64,000 bases of DNA, from NCBI GenBank assembly GCA_947650365.1, contig OX393550.1, forward strand, positions 113,903,532 to 113,967,531, read 5' to 3'. This DNA is from Chamaelirium japonicum. Taxonomy: Eukaryota; Streptophyta; Magnoliopsida; Liliales; Melanthiaceae. The notes under the pieces were generated by a model. The model was given only the letters and a program-made list of their open reading frames with translations, was not told the origin of the DNA and did no database searches. This document shows, in pieces, positions 21,874 through 32,900 of the stretch; position 1 is the stretch's first letter; each line of letters starts with the position of its first letter. Position numbers and translations under genes: made by a program.

Positions 21874-23914
21874 TCAAGTGGATTCTAGAAGACGACGAAG
21901 ATATGTGATGCAATCATTGTCTGGATGCAGTGAATAAAATAAGAAATTAAAGAACTCATCATGCCACTTGTTATGACTCTGAAAAATTAAAGGTGGTGGG
22001 TTGTCTGAAATTGGAAAGCATGATTCATAAGTATTTTGCATCGAAAAGTGATCAAACATGCCAAAGTCGTCTGTAAGGTTAAACTCAACAATTGGATGAT
22101 ATGGATGCACATATGATTGGTCTATGAATGTATAGATGTCAGGCAAATGATGAATGCGAGTGTCATGAATGCCTACAGACTCTAAATGCGATGTGCATGC
22201 AATGGAATGCAAAATGTTGTCTAATCCCTTATCAATTTGTAGTGAATCAGATGAACACCCTACTACATTATCAGCGAATGGGGGTATGGGCTGACTCTGA
22301 CTCAGAAGACTTTGAGGGGCGTGGGACCGGTGCCTCCTAAAACATGTGGGCCATAGGGTGACATTGATGCCGTCCTTAAGAAAGGTATAGGTGTTGGCTC
22401 TTCCGTGATGTTGTACATCTCGGTCGAGCTGCCATGGACGCCCTAATATAACATCAGCAACTTCTAACGGAAGGACATCGCACCAAATCTCATCGTGATA
22501 TTGCAGCCCAATTGACAACGTTGCCAGACAACAATGGGTCACCAACTTGCTCATAGTGTTGTCTAACCAAGATGTTTTGTACGGGTGAGCTAATGGTTTA
22601 ACTTTTCACTTCTTGCTCCTAACTACCGCTTCATTGATCAGATTGGTGGTGCAACCTCCATCGATCAAGACGCAAAGGTCCATGCCATTGACATTGCAGA
22701 CGGTTCGGAACAGCTCGAACCTCTGGTTCTTACAGTGTGGCTTAGGGGGTCCTCCACAGAGCTCGTGGGGTAACAACGCTTTAGATGCTTGGGGTGATGG
22801 AGACTGGTGAATAACCAATAGTGGCGCAGTCACATCATCTCCCTCCAAGACTAATTCATTGAAGTTTTCGCCTTCCGACTCGTGTTCATCCTCGTCATTA
22901 TCCGCAAGATTTGTCTGTGGATGGAATTGACGGCGAGGACAATCGGCTGACTTATGACCCGGCTGGTTGCACTTGAAGCACTTTATCTGGCTCGGGTTGG
23001 GTCCTAAAACTCCTTTACCCTTCTCAGTGGGTGCAGGAACTGTACCAGCTATAGGTGAAGGTCCAGGGAGTGGTCTACTAACAGATCCGGATGGTGCCCT
23101 AGTGTTGTCATATCGTCGGGACGCAGATCGGGAGTGGTGAGACTCGACTTTCTTAGCCCGACGGTGTGCATCGCTGACCTGATACAAGTCATGAAGGGAC
23201 ACCACCTCTTGGATTGAAGGCTTAAGACCATTGACATACTTAGCGACGCTCTGCTCTTCGTCTTCATGCAGATCATTGCGAGCTTGGAGCTTATAGAATT
23301 CATTGGTGTAATCATCTACAGATTTGTGCTCTTGTCGCAGGTTTTGAAATTTTTGGAACACATTCTGCTTGAAATCAAAAGGGAGGAACTTCTGTTGCAT
23401 TTTTCCTCGCATATGTGTCCACGTGGAAATTCTCTTTTTCTTTTCTACCCCTAGCGGTCTGCAACTGTTTCCACCAAATCAGTGCATGACCTTTCAGTTT
23501 AAGGCTAACAAACTTAACTTGTTTGTCGCGGGGGATTTCTTTCCACTCAAAGTACTGGTCGATTCGCTCGGCCCATTCTAGAAACTCTTCGGGATCTATC
23601 CTACCCTCAAACTCAGGAATTTCTATTTTAATGCCCTGATCCCAGGCCCAATGGGATTTCGTTTGCCTATGAGTCCGTCTACTTCGCCTATCAGTCCCGT
23701 CAGAGGAACTGACGCTGTCACCTCCGGACTCTAGGTCTAACGCACTATGCTCTGGAGACGCTCTAGTCCTGTGTTCTCGATGGGGTCGAGGTGGATTTTG
23801 GGAATTCGTGAAGGCTAAGGTCAAGGTTTCTATCTGGGTCTGAAGCCTATCCATGTGCTCTTGTTGCCTCATGAAGGCATCTTGCCAAGTACGGGGTGGA
23901 GAAGATCCAGCCAT
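21874..23914 (-). pseudogene. Gypsy-II gag-protease, broken
   Basis: Starts at MAGSSPPRTWQ (23914), with gag motifs IPEFEGRIDPEEFLEW and ALIWWKQL. The frame shifts near 23400 and continues with FLPFDFKQNVFQKFQNLRQ and a zinc knuckle CFKCNQPGHKSADC (C-x2-C-x4-H-x4-C). The aspartic protease region is LCVLIDGGCTTNLI. After an in-frame stop at 22606-22608 the frame resumes with CDVLPLEVADVILGRPW, the usual gypsy protease/RT linker. Gag packages the RNA and the protease processes Gag-Pol. With a frameshift and a stop it cannot make the full product, and no pol follows. Confidence 0.85.
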
Positions 23915-24131
23915 TTGAGAGTCTCTAGAAGATGCTATTGATTCACTACAGAAAGAAAGGTGATCCGAAGATGGATGCGCTCACGCGATGCGTGTTACTA
24001 ATTAATGCAAGATACAAACTAAATGAAAAGAAGGAAAAAAAAAAATTTCAGCACGCACGCAAGATGCAAATGATGCAAGAGGACCGGTCGTTGCGTAGGA
24101 ACGCGACGACTAGTGCGCTCTGATACCAACT
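23915..24131 (-). promoter_or_regulatory. Gypsy-II leader and primer-binding site
   Basis: The minus-strand primer site TTGGTATCAGAG reads from 24129 and matches initiator tRNA-Met, two bases from the LTR end. The remaining ~200 bases are the gag leader. Confidence 0.8.
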
Positions 24132-25329
24132 TGATGGGATGCGTATGCTTAAATAAATCCAAGTGTAGAATTTAAACACTTAAATACAGATTTCAGCATA
24201 TAAAAATCAAATTTCAGCAAAGCTTATAATCATAGTTCATCATCCATTCATTCCCAATCAGATTTAATTCAACGAAATAATAAAACTGACAAGATGAGAC
24301 TTAATTTCAGATTATAATAACTGAATTCCAGCAATAAGAACAATCACAATCTCAAATAAATAAAGTCAATGTTTCAACGGACAACCAAAGATCTAACGAT
24401 AAAACCTAATGGATGAGATTCACGGAAAAACCAAATATTAGGAACCCTAATATGAAATCAGCAATAAGGCCGGTTGTGGAAAAGAAAATATCACATGAAA
24501 GTATCAGAGGATAATCCAAACCGTGCTTTGGTCAATGTCGGCGGCTGACAGGAACTCCGTTGTTGCAGATGAAAGGCGCGGAAGGGGAGGCGTGGTCCAG
24601 AAGAAGAGGTGAAGAAGCCTTGACGATGGATCTTTGAAGATGAAGAAACTCCGTGTCGATTTTCCGCGAAGTCGTAGACGAATGGCGAGGCGACGGGGTA
24701 GAAGCGTGCGAAGGAAGAAAAGATTAGAAGCAGGGAAGATTTGTCGGAAGGGATACACCGAACAAGCGCACACGCTTCTCCGTTCTAGGGTTTCAATTTC
24801 ATATCATCTCCCCTTGTGCAATTAGGGTTTTAGGATTTATAGGGGAACAAACAAAGAAAACAAAAAAGGAAAGAAGGAGAGAGATGGGCCGGCGGTAGAG
24901 AGAGAGAGAGGGACGCGGTAGAGAGAGAGGGTGCGGGCATGTTCGCGGGAGAGAGAGAGAGGGCCGGTCGGGTAGGGCTTAGGTGAGGGTTTTTGGGTTT
25001 TTGATCCTCCTTCGAATCTCATCCATTGAGATCTATCCTAACTTAATATCCTACGGCTAAAAAGTAAACCCAGAAACGAGTCAGTTCGGCATCTGTGGCT
25101 CGAACCGGATGCGAACATGGCTCGCACCTACCCAAACCAGAAATAAAAACAGAAATAACTAAAGATCCGTTGGTCGGATCGAAATAAAATAAAAACCAAA
25201 GTTGTAGAGCGTCAATTGAGCTTTCCACTGATGCAGACGGATCGACGATCGGCTTCCTGGATCTCCGGAACGGCTGAAAATATGCCATCAGCTGTAGCAA
25301 ATATGCACGTAGTAGGCTCGTCTGCATCA
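24132..25329 (-). repeat. Gypsy-II 5' LTR (1198 bp), uninterrupted
   Basis: Plus strand TGATGGGATGCG...CGTCTGCATCA. It serves as the empty-site reference for LINE-1: the segment GTCAATGTTTCAACGGACAA (about 24364-24388) is whole here. A third, more diverged copy is at 33415-34610. Confidence 0.92.
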
Positions 25330-25429
25330 AAACCGCTTCTAGATTCTGTGAGAATAATCTTTTGGACTGCATTCAAACAAGATTTTGCAGAAAACTGATT
25401 CTTGTGGAATCACAAATGAGAAGCTGGAA

Positions 25430-25981
25430 CCTAGGAAGCATGACACTCTTACGGAGACACCGTATTCGTGTCGGACACGGACACACGCCGGACACGTGTC
25501 GGACTATTTTTTTTAGTTTTAATATTGTTTGAGTCGCGGATACGTTCCGGACACGCTGCAGACACGTTTCGGAGACAAACATACTACGGACACGTTTTGG
25601 ATACACTACGGACACGTTTTGGATACACTACGGACACGCTGTGGACATGTTCCGGACACGCTGCATATGAGGATTTAACAGGCTGGGTGCAACGCACGAC
25701 TGTGATATGGATTTAGCCCGAAACGTTTAGCTTGAATGGTCAACCCGATTGGTAAATGACTGCATTGTCGAAGGTCATCTTAGATCAACTAATTGAAAGC
25801 TTTCACTGATTTAAAATCTAAACATGTATCACATTTCTTTGTTAGTAGGCTTATAGCAACCGTTGGAGCAAAATCAGTGAGGCAATGTTAAAGGATCATT
25901 ACTGTTTGTGTAGAAGAAGGGAAAAGAGTGACAAATCCTTTATTTGCCTCTTTTATCCTACACACTGAATCATAATGTTAA

Positions 25982-26029
<48 letters not shown>

Positions 26030-26135
26030 ATTTAGCATGTCCCCCAACGTGTCCATGTCTTGATTTTTTGAAAAATGTTGTGTCTACATGTCCTTGTCGT
26101 GTCCGTGTCCCATGTCCGTGTCCATGCTTCTTAGG
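25430..26135. mobile_element. GTGTCCG-rich TIR element, copy A (about 706 bp)
   Basis: The ends are CCTAGGAAGCATGACAC and, in reverse, CCTAAGAAGCATGGACAC. Subterminal regions are packed with GTGTCCG/CGGACAC motifs, including a tandem block around 25575-25660 with a ~23-base unit (TACGGACACGTTTTGGATACAC). An (AT)20 run lies at 25987-26026. No ORF and no clear target duplication, so the superfamily is undetermined. An inverted copy B lies further right in three pieces. Confidence 0.7.
25987..26026. repeat. (AT)20 microsatellite
   Basis: Perfect AT dinucleotide run inside element A. The matching point in copy B is where Gypsy-I inserted (ATTAT target). Confidence 0.95.
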
Positions 26136-26214
26136 TAATATCTGTGGAAAATTCTATTTAATTCAACATCTTGTTCTACCTAAAATCAGTTGCTAAGCTA
26201 GCAAGGTGGTGCCC

Positions 26215-26570
26215 AAATCATATTGAATAACTTCTCAGTCAGTGTCAGTGATCAAGCAGGGAAACCTACTTTGAGATGGAGTTCCTTCGGGTTGTTGTCG
26301 GTTAAGTCTTCTTATAAGTTGACAAATGTTGGAGGTGTGGTTTGCCTAACTTTGTCAGCTCTTTGGAAGACGAAACCTCCACTTAACGCAAGAATCTTTA
26401 TGTGGTTAGCTACTCAAGACAGAATTCTAACTAGATGCAATCTCAAGAAGAGAAAGCATCCAAGTCTTACTGACTATTCTTGTGTTCTTTGTGGTTATCA
26501 CAAAGAGATGTTGACCATCTCTTTCTTCTTTATCCGTATTCCGATAAGCCATTGAAGATAGATTGCAAAC
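26215..26570 (+). pseudogene. LINE fragment, zf-RVT region
   Basis: The frame at 26223-26555 reads TLRWSSFGLLSVKSSYKL...LWKTKPPLNARIFMWLATQDRILTRCNLKKR...CVLCGYHKE, the C-terminal zf-RVT segment of an L1-type ORF2, matching LINE-1 at about 19830-20100. The frame breaks after GYHKE. No RT or endonuclease accompanies it, so it is an isolated relic between elements A and B. Confidence 0.75.
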
Positions 26571-26990
26571 TAAAGGAAGACTCGGGAGTTTGTGTTCTAT
26601 CTGAACTAAGTGGTGAAATAAAAGAATTCATAAATCTTGGACGAAAGCTTAAGATATTCAGTTTATCATAGTGTACTAGAGTATCACGGATTATAGGAAG
26701 AGGGGAGAGAGAGAGTATGTCAACGTCTCTTCCAGTTCATGGTTTGTACAAATAGAGGGGTCTCTCTTCTTTCCTCACTTAGGCAGCTAGGTGAGGTCCA
26801 AAATATCCTCAATAATTTCATATCCTGCCTCTTTAGATCCAATAAAAATAGGAAACTAGATCCTGAAAAGAAGGAATTTAGAGCTTATCTAATCCTTAAA
26901 TAATTATATCATGGAAAATAGGATCTACGATCTTAATTAGAATCTAAATTTCTAAAGATTTAGTACCCGTTGGAAAATAGGATCTACGAT
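26571..26990. other. Possible old LTR remnant, no gene
   Basis: The stretch GGTTTGTACAAATAGAGGGG and two copies of GGAAAATAGGATCTACGATC (about 26914 and 26972) resemble decayed copia LTR sequence. No partner was found. Low confidence. Confidence 0.3.
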
Positions 26991-27046
26991 CAAAAAATCA
27001 AGACACGGACACGTTGGGGGACACACTAAATTACATATATATTATT

Positions 27047-29079
27047 GTGGTCGAGGAAAAAAGATACGGGTCGTCTTTATTGCGGATCACACGAGATTAC
27101 AGATGTGCGCCGGGAACCGGGGGGCTCGGGTGTGGCGAGCCCGGGTGCGGCGAATGTTTGATCAGGAGATTGTGGGAGAGATCCTCTGGAGGGTCCCTTT
27201 GATCCGCGTCTCCACATAGTATTCGTGTGAGAGCTCTGAAAGGGTTGCCCAGGACAGAGGTCTTTACAGGGTGAGGGTTTCTTGAGAGGCTAAGGAATAT
27301 CGGCCGTTGATTTTGTCCCGTCCGTGCTTCGCGCTTTCTCGGCTAGGGAGGCTTTGGGCTTCGTTCCTCGGTCTTCGTGTCTTCCTCGATCCTTGCTAGA
27401 CCTTGGCGTCCTTGATCGTCGGTTCGCGGCGTCGATCGTGCTTTTGGCGTCGGCTTTGGCTTTGGCTTTCGGCTTTGGCTTTGCTTTGGCGTGGCTCTGG
27501 CTTTTGCTTTGCTTTGGCGCTTGCGCTTGAACGTAGACGGGTAGAGACTTGCGATACTTTAGTTCTTCCGGACTTCGCATCGTATCGGCTAGAACGTGCG
27601 GTGCTTTGCTCGTGACCGGCGTAGTTGCTTGGCTTTGGCACTTGCGTTGCTTTGGCGCGGGCTTTACCGGTGCGTTTGCTTTGGCTTCTTGCGTTGGCTT
27701 TGGCTTTAGCTTTGACTCGATCTTCTTCTCGAACGGCGATGGCTGCTTCTTCAGGAATTCTTTATTCTTCCGGCTTCCTCGACAGTTGTGGCGTCGGCTG
27801 GTTTCTTCTCCGGGCGTATTTGGCTTGATCGGAGTTGAAGGCTTCTTGTGGAGATGGTGGGTGTATCACCGATCTCCGTGCGACGGTTGTAGCGTCGGCT
27901 TCGGTTGATGGAGATGGCGGGGGTAGCACCGATCTCCGCACGACGGTTGTAGCGTCGGCTTTTGTTGACGAAGACGGCAGGGGTAGCACCGGCTTCAGGC
28001 CTTCTTCTCCAAGCTTTCTTCTTCGTGCGAGGAGTCGATGCCTTTGTTGAAGACGACGGGTGTTGTCGGCTTTGATCTTCTTCTCCGGCCTTTGCTTATG
28101 GCGTCTTCGGAGCTGATGAAGATCGTTGGAGCAGTCGGGGTGATGACGACTCCGGGTCTTCTTCTCTACACTTTCTTCTTCGTGCAAGGAGTCGAAGCTT
28201 TGATCTTCGAGTGCAAGGTCTTCACGTTGATGAGGACTTGAAGGGCCAAGGATTCCCGTAGGACGTGCTTGTCGTGCCTCGTGAAGCCTTCGGTCTTCAA
28301 GCGTTGGAGCTTCTTCGTAGCGCTCTTTCGTCTTCAGCTTTTCGGACCTCTTGTGCCTTCCCCCACCCCTTCTATTTATAGGCAAAGGGGGGCGGTTGGG
28401 GGAGATATGGCTGAAATCTTTTTGTTTCATCCGATATCTCCCCCCATAACCATCAAGATATTGTTCCTTTATCCGAGGAAACAAACTCGATCCCTTCCTT
28501 TTTAGTTGGGGTGGTTACGGGCTAGATGCGACTCGATCTTTGAAGATTGAGTTGTTATTTTTTGCACTTTTGGATCGGATGGCGACACAACGTCATCTTG
28601 TCCGTTGGATCGAGGGATCGTCGCGGATCTACGGCTGCGTAGACATCCACGCCACCTCCCCCCGCATCGAGGCGGTTTTGATTTGATTTTTTTTCCTTTT
28701 CTTTTCTTTTCTTTTTCTTTTTTTTTTTCTTTCTTTTCTTTTTTCCTTTATGGCCGGCCCCACCTCCCCATGGGGAGGGTGGCACGGTTTTCAAGAAGGG
28801 GGGCCGGTGGGCCCCCCTTTTTGTGCTCGAGTTGCGAGTCCGGTGGGACCCGTTTGCTTTGAGTTGGGCCGCGGCGCGTGAATTGAGTTTGCACGCGGTC
28901 CGAGTTCGCATGCGGGCCGTTGTGTGTGGGCCGAGTTGCATGCGGGCCATTGTGTGTGGGCCGAGTTGCATGCGGGCCGTTGCGTGTGCGAGTCGGGTTC
29001 GACCCGAAGGCCGTTGGGTGCGGGCCTATTTTACGTGTGCAAATCGGGTTCGACCCGTGGGCTAATTTCAATGCCCACA
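27047..29079 (-). repeat. Gypsy-I 3' LTR (2033 bp), uninterrupted
   Basis: Plus strand TGTGGTCGAGG...AATGCCCACA. It includes CTTTGG/GGCTTT-rich tracts (27435-27720), a ~60-base tandem repeat (GATCTCCG.GCGACGGTTGTAGCG..., 27850-27990), poly-pyrimidine runs (28681-28745) and three units of a ~30-base repeat (GCATGCGGGCC..., 28905-28985). It is the empty-site reference for the Copia-2 insertion (GGGTGTTGTCGGC at 28049-28061). Confidence 0.93.
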
Positions 29080-29098
29080 AATGCCCCCTCAAGTTTGA
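29080..29098 (-). promoter_or_regulatory. Gypsy-I polypurine tract
   Basis: Minus strand TCAAACTTGAGGGGGCATT immediately before the LTR start TGTGGGC. It primes plus-strand DNA synthesis and fixes the element's orientation as minus. Confidence 0.85.
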
Positions 29099-29160
29099 GT
29101 GCGCCCGCGGGAAACGCGTAGCGCTTGGACTTGAGCCGCGTATTCGTGTGGGATTAGGTC

Positions 29161-29260
29161 TTTATAAGGACCCCCGTTTTTCGTTTCTCTTCATTGTTGA
29201 CGATTCCCGGCGGCTTGGAGACGAGAGCTCTTGCTAGGGTTTCCTGCTTCGCAAAGATGA
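29161..29260 (+). promoter_or_regulatory. Candidate promoter of the antisense ORF
   Basis: TTTATAAGGA at 29161-29170 is a TATA-like box on the plus strand, followed by a CT-rich initiator-like stretch and an ATG at 29258. It lies upstream of the plus-strand plant-mobile-domain ORF and faces into it, opposite to the retrotransposon transcript. Inference from position and motif only. Confidence 0.45.
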
Positions 29261-29494
29261 CGCGGAGGATGAAGATGATCACGCCATGGAGCTCGAGAAG
29301 GAGAGGAGATCGTCGGATCGCGGAGGGCGGAGGGTCGCAGGCGAGGTGATCCTCCTCCTTCTTCTCCTTCTCCTTCTCCTTCTTCTTCTTCTTCTTCTTC
29401 TGGTTCGCATGGCGCGGCAGCGGCAGTGCTGGGCTGCAGTGGCCGGGCTGCGGTGGCTGGCGCGGCAGAAGGGAGCGGGCCGGAGGGAGCGGGC

Positions 29495-29775
29495 CGGGGC
29501 GGGCGCGGGGGCCGGTGCAGCAGCGGCGCGCGGTGGGCGCGGGGGCCGGTGCAGCAGCGGCGTGTGGGAGCGCGGGGGCAGGTGCAGCAGCGGCGCGCGG
29601 GCGGGCGCGGGGGCCGGTGCGGCAGCGGCGCGTGGCGGCGCGGGGGCCGGTGCAGCAGCGGCGCGCGGGCGCGGAGGCTGGTGCAGCAGCGGCGCGCGGC
29701 TGCGCGGGGGCCGGTGTGGCAGCGGCGCGCGGGGGCCGGTGCAGCAGCGGTGCGGTGGCCGGCGCTGGTCGAGGC
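29495..29775 (+). repeat. GC-rich minisatellite in Gypsy-I
   Basis: About eight imperfect units of GCGGGGGCCGGTGCAGCAGCG(GCGCGCG), 26-35 bases each. All frames are open because the unit lacks stops, which explains several long spurious ORFs. It lies inside the proposed first intron of the antisense ORF. Confidence 0.85.
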
Positions 29776-29784
29776 CGGTAGCAA

Positions 29785-29981
29785 CCCCCCCCCCCCCTTG
29801 CGGTTTTTAACAGGAGAGAGGGGGTCGCGGCTTTTTGCCGTGGCCCCCCTTTTTTTTTCCTTTATTTACTCAGGGGGCCTGCGGCTTTTTTGCTTAGGCC
29901 CCCCCCCCCCCCCCCCCGTTTCCTTATTTTGCTCATGGGTCTGCGGCTTTTTAGTCAAGGCCCTTTTTTTTTTTTTTTTTT
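29785..29981 (+). repeat. Homopolymer-punctuated imperfect tandem repeat
   Basis: Runs of C13 (29785-29797), C19 (29899-29917) and T18 (29964-29981) separate repeats of TGCGGCTTTTTnG(C/T)(C/T)...GGCCC. The two longest runs are places where assembly errors are likely. Confidence 0.8.
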
Positions 29982-32900
29982 GACGCTTTTCCTTGTATTC
30001 GTCTCGTACTTTTCTTGCTATCTGACTTGGGTTTTGTCTTCTTCCCTCTTTTTTTTTCAGGTCTCGGCGCTATGAGAGTTTTCCGAGTTGTGGCTGGATC
30101 GTCGATGCGGTCTCCCACGGGAGTACGCATCTTCGTTTCCCTTTTGCGCAAGTCTTCAACCACCGTGCTTCGAGACAGGAGGCCAGACTGTCAGTACTTC
30201 AACTTTCGACGCATGAGCGAGTTTGTGAGGACGGCGTAGCCGACGGTTCTTGTCGCGTGCTGAAACTTGGGGAGCGCATCCTTACTGATGAAGGATCTTC
30301 GCGGCAGATCGTTCGACCGAGTTTGGGGTTGCCGTTCCACCACACTGGCGAGGAATCGGTTTCGGTCCCCGTTGTTGCTTTGAAGATATGCTCCCGCCAT
30401 ACGTGATGGGGTGTGGAGATTCAACCGCGTGGAGATGTCACATATCTGGGAGGTTTTCGGGACTGGAAGAGAGAGCTGTCTGGCGCGTTGGAGGTAGAGC
30501 CAGGGATGGAGCGTCTGGCGAGGTTTGTGGAGCCGGCTTGTTGGGAGTACAGCCGACCAGACGGTATATACCGGGCCCTTTGCGAGCAGTGGTGCCCTGA
30601 GACCAACACTTTTTTGACCGGAGCTGGTGAAATCGGGATCACCCTTCGTGACGTGCATATTATCTCTGGATGTCCAGAAGTTCGGAGCTACTATCAGGAG
30701 GAGGTTCCTTCTTTAGAAGCCTTGACGGATCCAGACGAGTCTCCTGACTTCTGTCTTTGCTTTTTAAGGCATACGCTATTATAGCAGCACGTGAGCAGTC
30801 AGATCGAGTACTCCACTAAGCTTGGGTGGAATTCTGGTTTCGAGGAGAATATCGCCATGCCCCCCCTTCGAGTCACCCGATGTGGAGGTATGCATCGTCA
30901 AAGAGACCGGCGCCTGGCACTTTCCGGCGACCGATTGAATCTCTGAGGAAAGAATGGTGCTCCATGGCCGGGGCACAACGTCCCTGGGAGGTTTTGGGAC
31001 TTGAGGAATGCAGCGATGCCTGGCGTGCTGCTTACTGGTCAGCGGGGTTGGTACTTTTTCTTTGCCGCTTTGCTCTGCCCTGGAATGGGGATGTGATACG
31101 CCCTGGGACCTTCCTTGCAGCTGCTCGGATGGTGAATGGAGAGTTTCTTAACCTGGCACCGGCGATCCTCTGCTCGTTGTACCAAGGGCTTAGTGGAACA
31201 TACTGGAGTCTATCGAGTGCGGATAATGCAAGAGGGGAAGTAGGCAGGGCCAGTTCCTTTTGCCCCCTGCATTACCTCTATGGTTGGATTGGGCTCCACT
31301 TTCCGAAGGGGATCTTTGCAGCGCGTGGACCTTCGACCTCGGTGCCCTTTCTTCCTTGTGTGGGAGGTGTGATGAACGCTTATTATGCATGGGAGCGTCC
31401 GAAGCCCAGTGCCCGAGAGTGGTTGAGACGTATGGGCCCTTCTGACTTTGAATTTGTATCGGAGAATGCACTTGCACCTTCTACAAGATCCTTGGTATGT
31501 GACGGGGCGGAGATGCCCGAGCACTTGTACTGGAGTATGGTGAGTTGCAGGCCCGGGTATCTCGTTTGGCGTCGTGGGGATGCAGTGGAGGTGGCACGGT
31601 ACTCTCCTCACCGGTTGCTCGACAGCAGGGTTTCCGCCAAGAGTTGCCAGGGACTCCTTTGCGCATGCAGTCACGTTACACTCCGCAGGAAGCGTACCGC
31701 CTCTGGGGAGCACTTTATGATCGATTTACTGGGTGTATTTTCTCACCGGGGATCAAGTCGGGCGGAAAGGATGCTGCAACTCCTGAGTATCGCTGCTGGG
31801 TCAATGAGTCAGTGCTTCCCTTCCTGGCTAGCCTTCCACTGGACGTCCTTGCTAGCAGCGAGCGGGCTGACTTTTCTTTTGACCCTTTGGCGGGGTCAGA
31901 GGATCGCCGTCTTTGGTCCGAGGAGCGACGATCGGAGAGATCTTGTGGTCATCGAGAGAGTACTTCCCGGGCTTCTCTTTCTGTGCAAGAAGTCGAGATG
32001 GCTCCGTCTACCAAGGTTCAGAGTCTTCCTGAGACTCAGACTTCTTGGAGTGGGCGTGCTTCTCCCAAGAGAAGGAAGCTGGATCTCTTGTGTGAGGCCG
32101 CTTTGGATGACACTAATGAGGCAGAGCCAGCTCGGGAGGGAGAGCCAGGTCTTTTTGCCGATGAGGTAATCCCTCTTTCTGGGGTAGCTTCATCGGACGC
32201 CGCAGGTATCTCTTGCTTCTAGTTGCTCATGAATTTCTTTGCTTGTAATCCTTTTCCGTTGGCTGAGTTGTTTAATTCTCATTTTGGCAGGTTCTGCTAG
32301 ATTGGATTGCGAGTCTGCCCCCAAGGGGGTTGGGCATGAATGCTCTCCCATCAGAGCGACGTTGATTGAGAGTGGCGGGCTGGATGTACTTTGGGATAAC
32401 TTGGAGCTTTTGGGAGCGTGCGGAGCAGGTTTTGCCGGCAGCGCTGTCAACCTGGACGATATTGACATGGAGCAGTTGGGCTTTGGGGAGGAGGATGAGG
32501 TCTCCAGTGTAGGAAGAGAATAGACTTCTCTGGTTAGGCCCGGTATTTCGGCAGAGATTACTCCCACAGTCGTTCCGTCGGAATGTTTGCCTGTAGCTTC
32601 TCCTTTGGCTCCGGTGGTACCGCTGACTGTTATTACGGCGATGGTTCAGGAGGCGGTTCCTGCACTTGAGTCTTCAGGACCGGAACCCACCTTGCCTGTG
32701 CCCTCAGGGGCTGACGGGCGAAAGTGCAGTTCGCGAGGCCTTCTTTCTGCGCTTCTTTTGGAGAGCTGTCGGAAGTATATCCAGGCGACGCTCGCACCTT
32801 TTCAGGAGGATGGTCTTGATGCTTTGAATGGCTGGTGGGTCCTCGAGGGACCTGAGTTTTGCAAGAGTCTGGCGGCCTTCCAGGTAGATGGCTCTTTGTT

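Larger units (their letters stand above)
16006..25329 (-). mobile_element. Gypsy-II: Ty3/gypsy element with gag-protease only, TSD AAACC
   Basis: LTRs at 24132-25329 (5', minus strand) and 16006-21444 (3', interrupted by LINE-1) are nearly identical by eye. The duplication AAACC is at 16001-16005 and 25330-25334. The primer site TTGGTATCAGAGCGC (minus, from 24129) lies two bases from the 5' LTR, and the purine tract TCCGGGGGACT lies next to the 3' LTR (21445-21455). The interior is only 2.7 kb and ends after the protease region: RT, RNase H and integrase are missing. It is therefore an internally deleted, non-autonomous derivative, inserted recently judging by LTR similarity. Confidence 0.92.
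15878..25383. mobile_element. Harbinger/Tourist-like MITE split by Gypsy-II
   Basis: The left part (15878-16005) starts GGCCTTGTTTGGATTTGA. The right part (25335-25383) ends with ...GCATTCAAACAAGAT, the inverted partner of the left end. Without the 9.3-kb insert the element is about 175 bp. The GGCCTTGTTTGG end is typical of PIF/Harbinger MITEs. A TAA precedes the left end (15875-15877), but the right-hand TSD is not clear. Confidence 0.55.

Noticed and set aside
25440..25690. Possible CRISPR-like or satellite array from repeated CGGACACG units
   Set aside because: Units are short, contiguous and without spacers, and lie in the subterminal part of a TIR element in plant DNA.
27290..28505. 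ORFs inside the Gypsy-I LTRs (also at 43850-44823 and 50201-50690)
   Set aside because: They are the same LTR sequence repeated; the Lys/Ala and Leu/Ala-rich frames come from CTTTGG-type simple repeats.
29191..29983. ORFs up to 197 codons on both strands in the GC-rich block
   Set aside because: They translate a minisatellite (Ala/Arg/Gly or Pro/His/Cys repeats) and have no support beyond composition.
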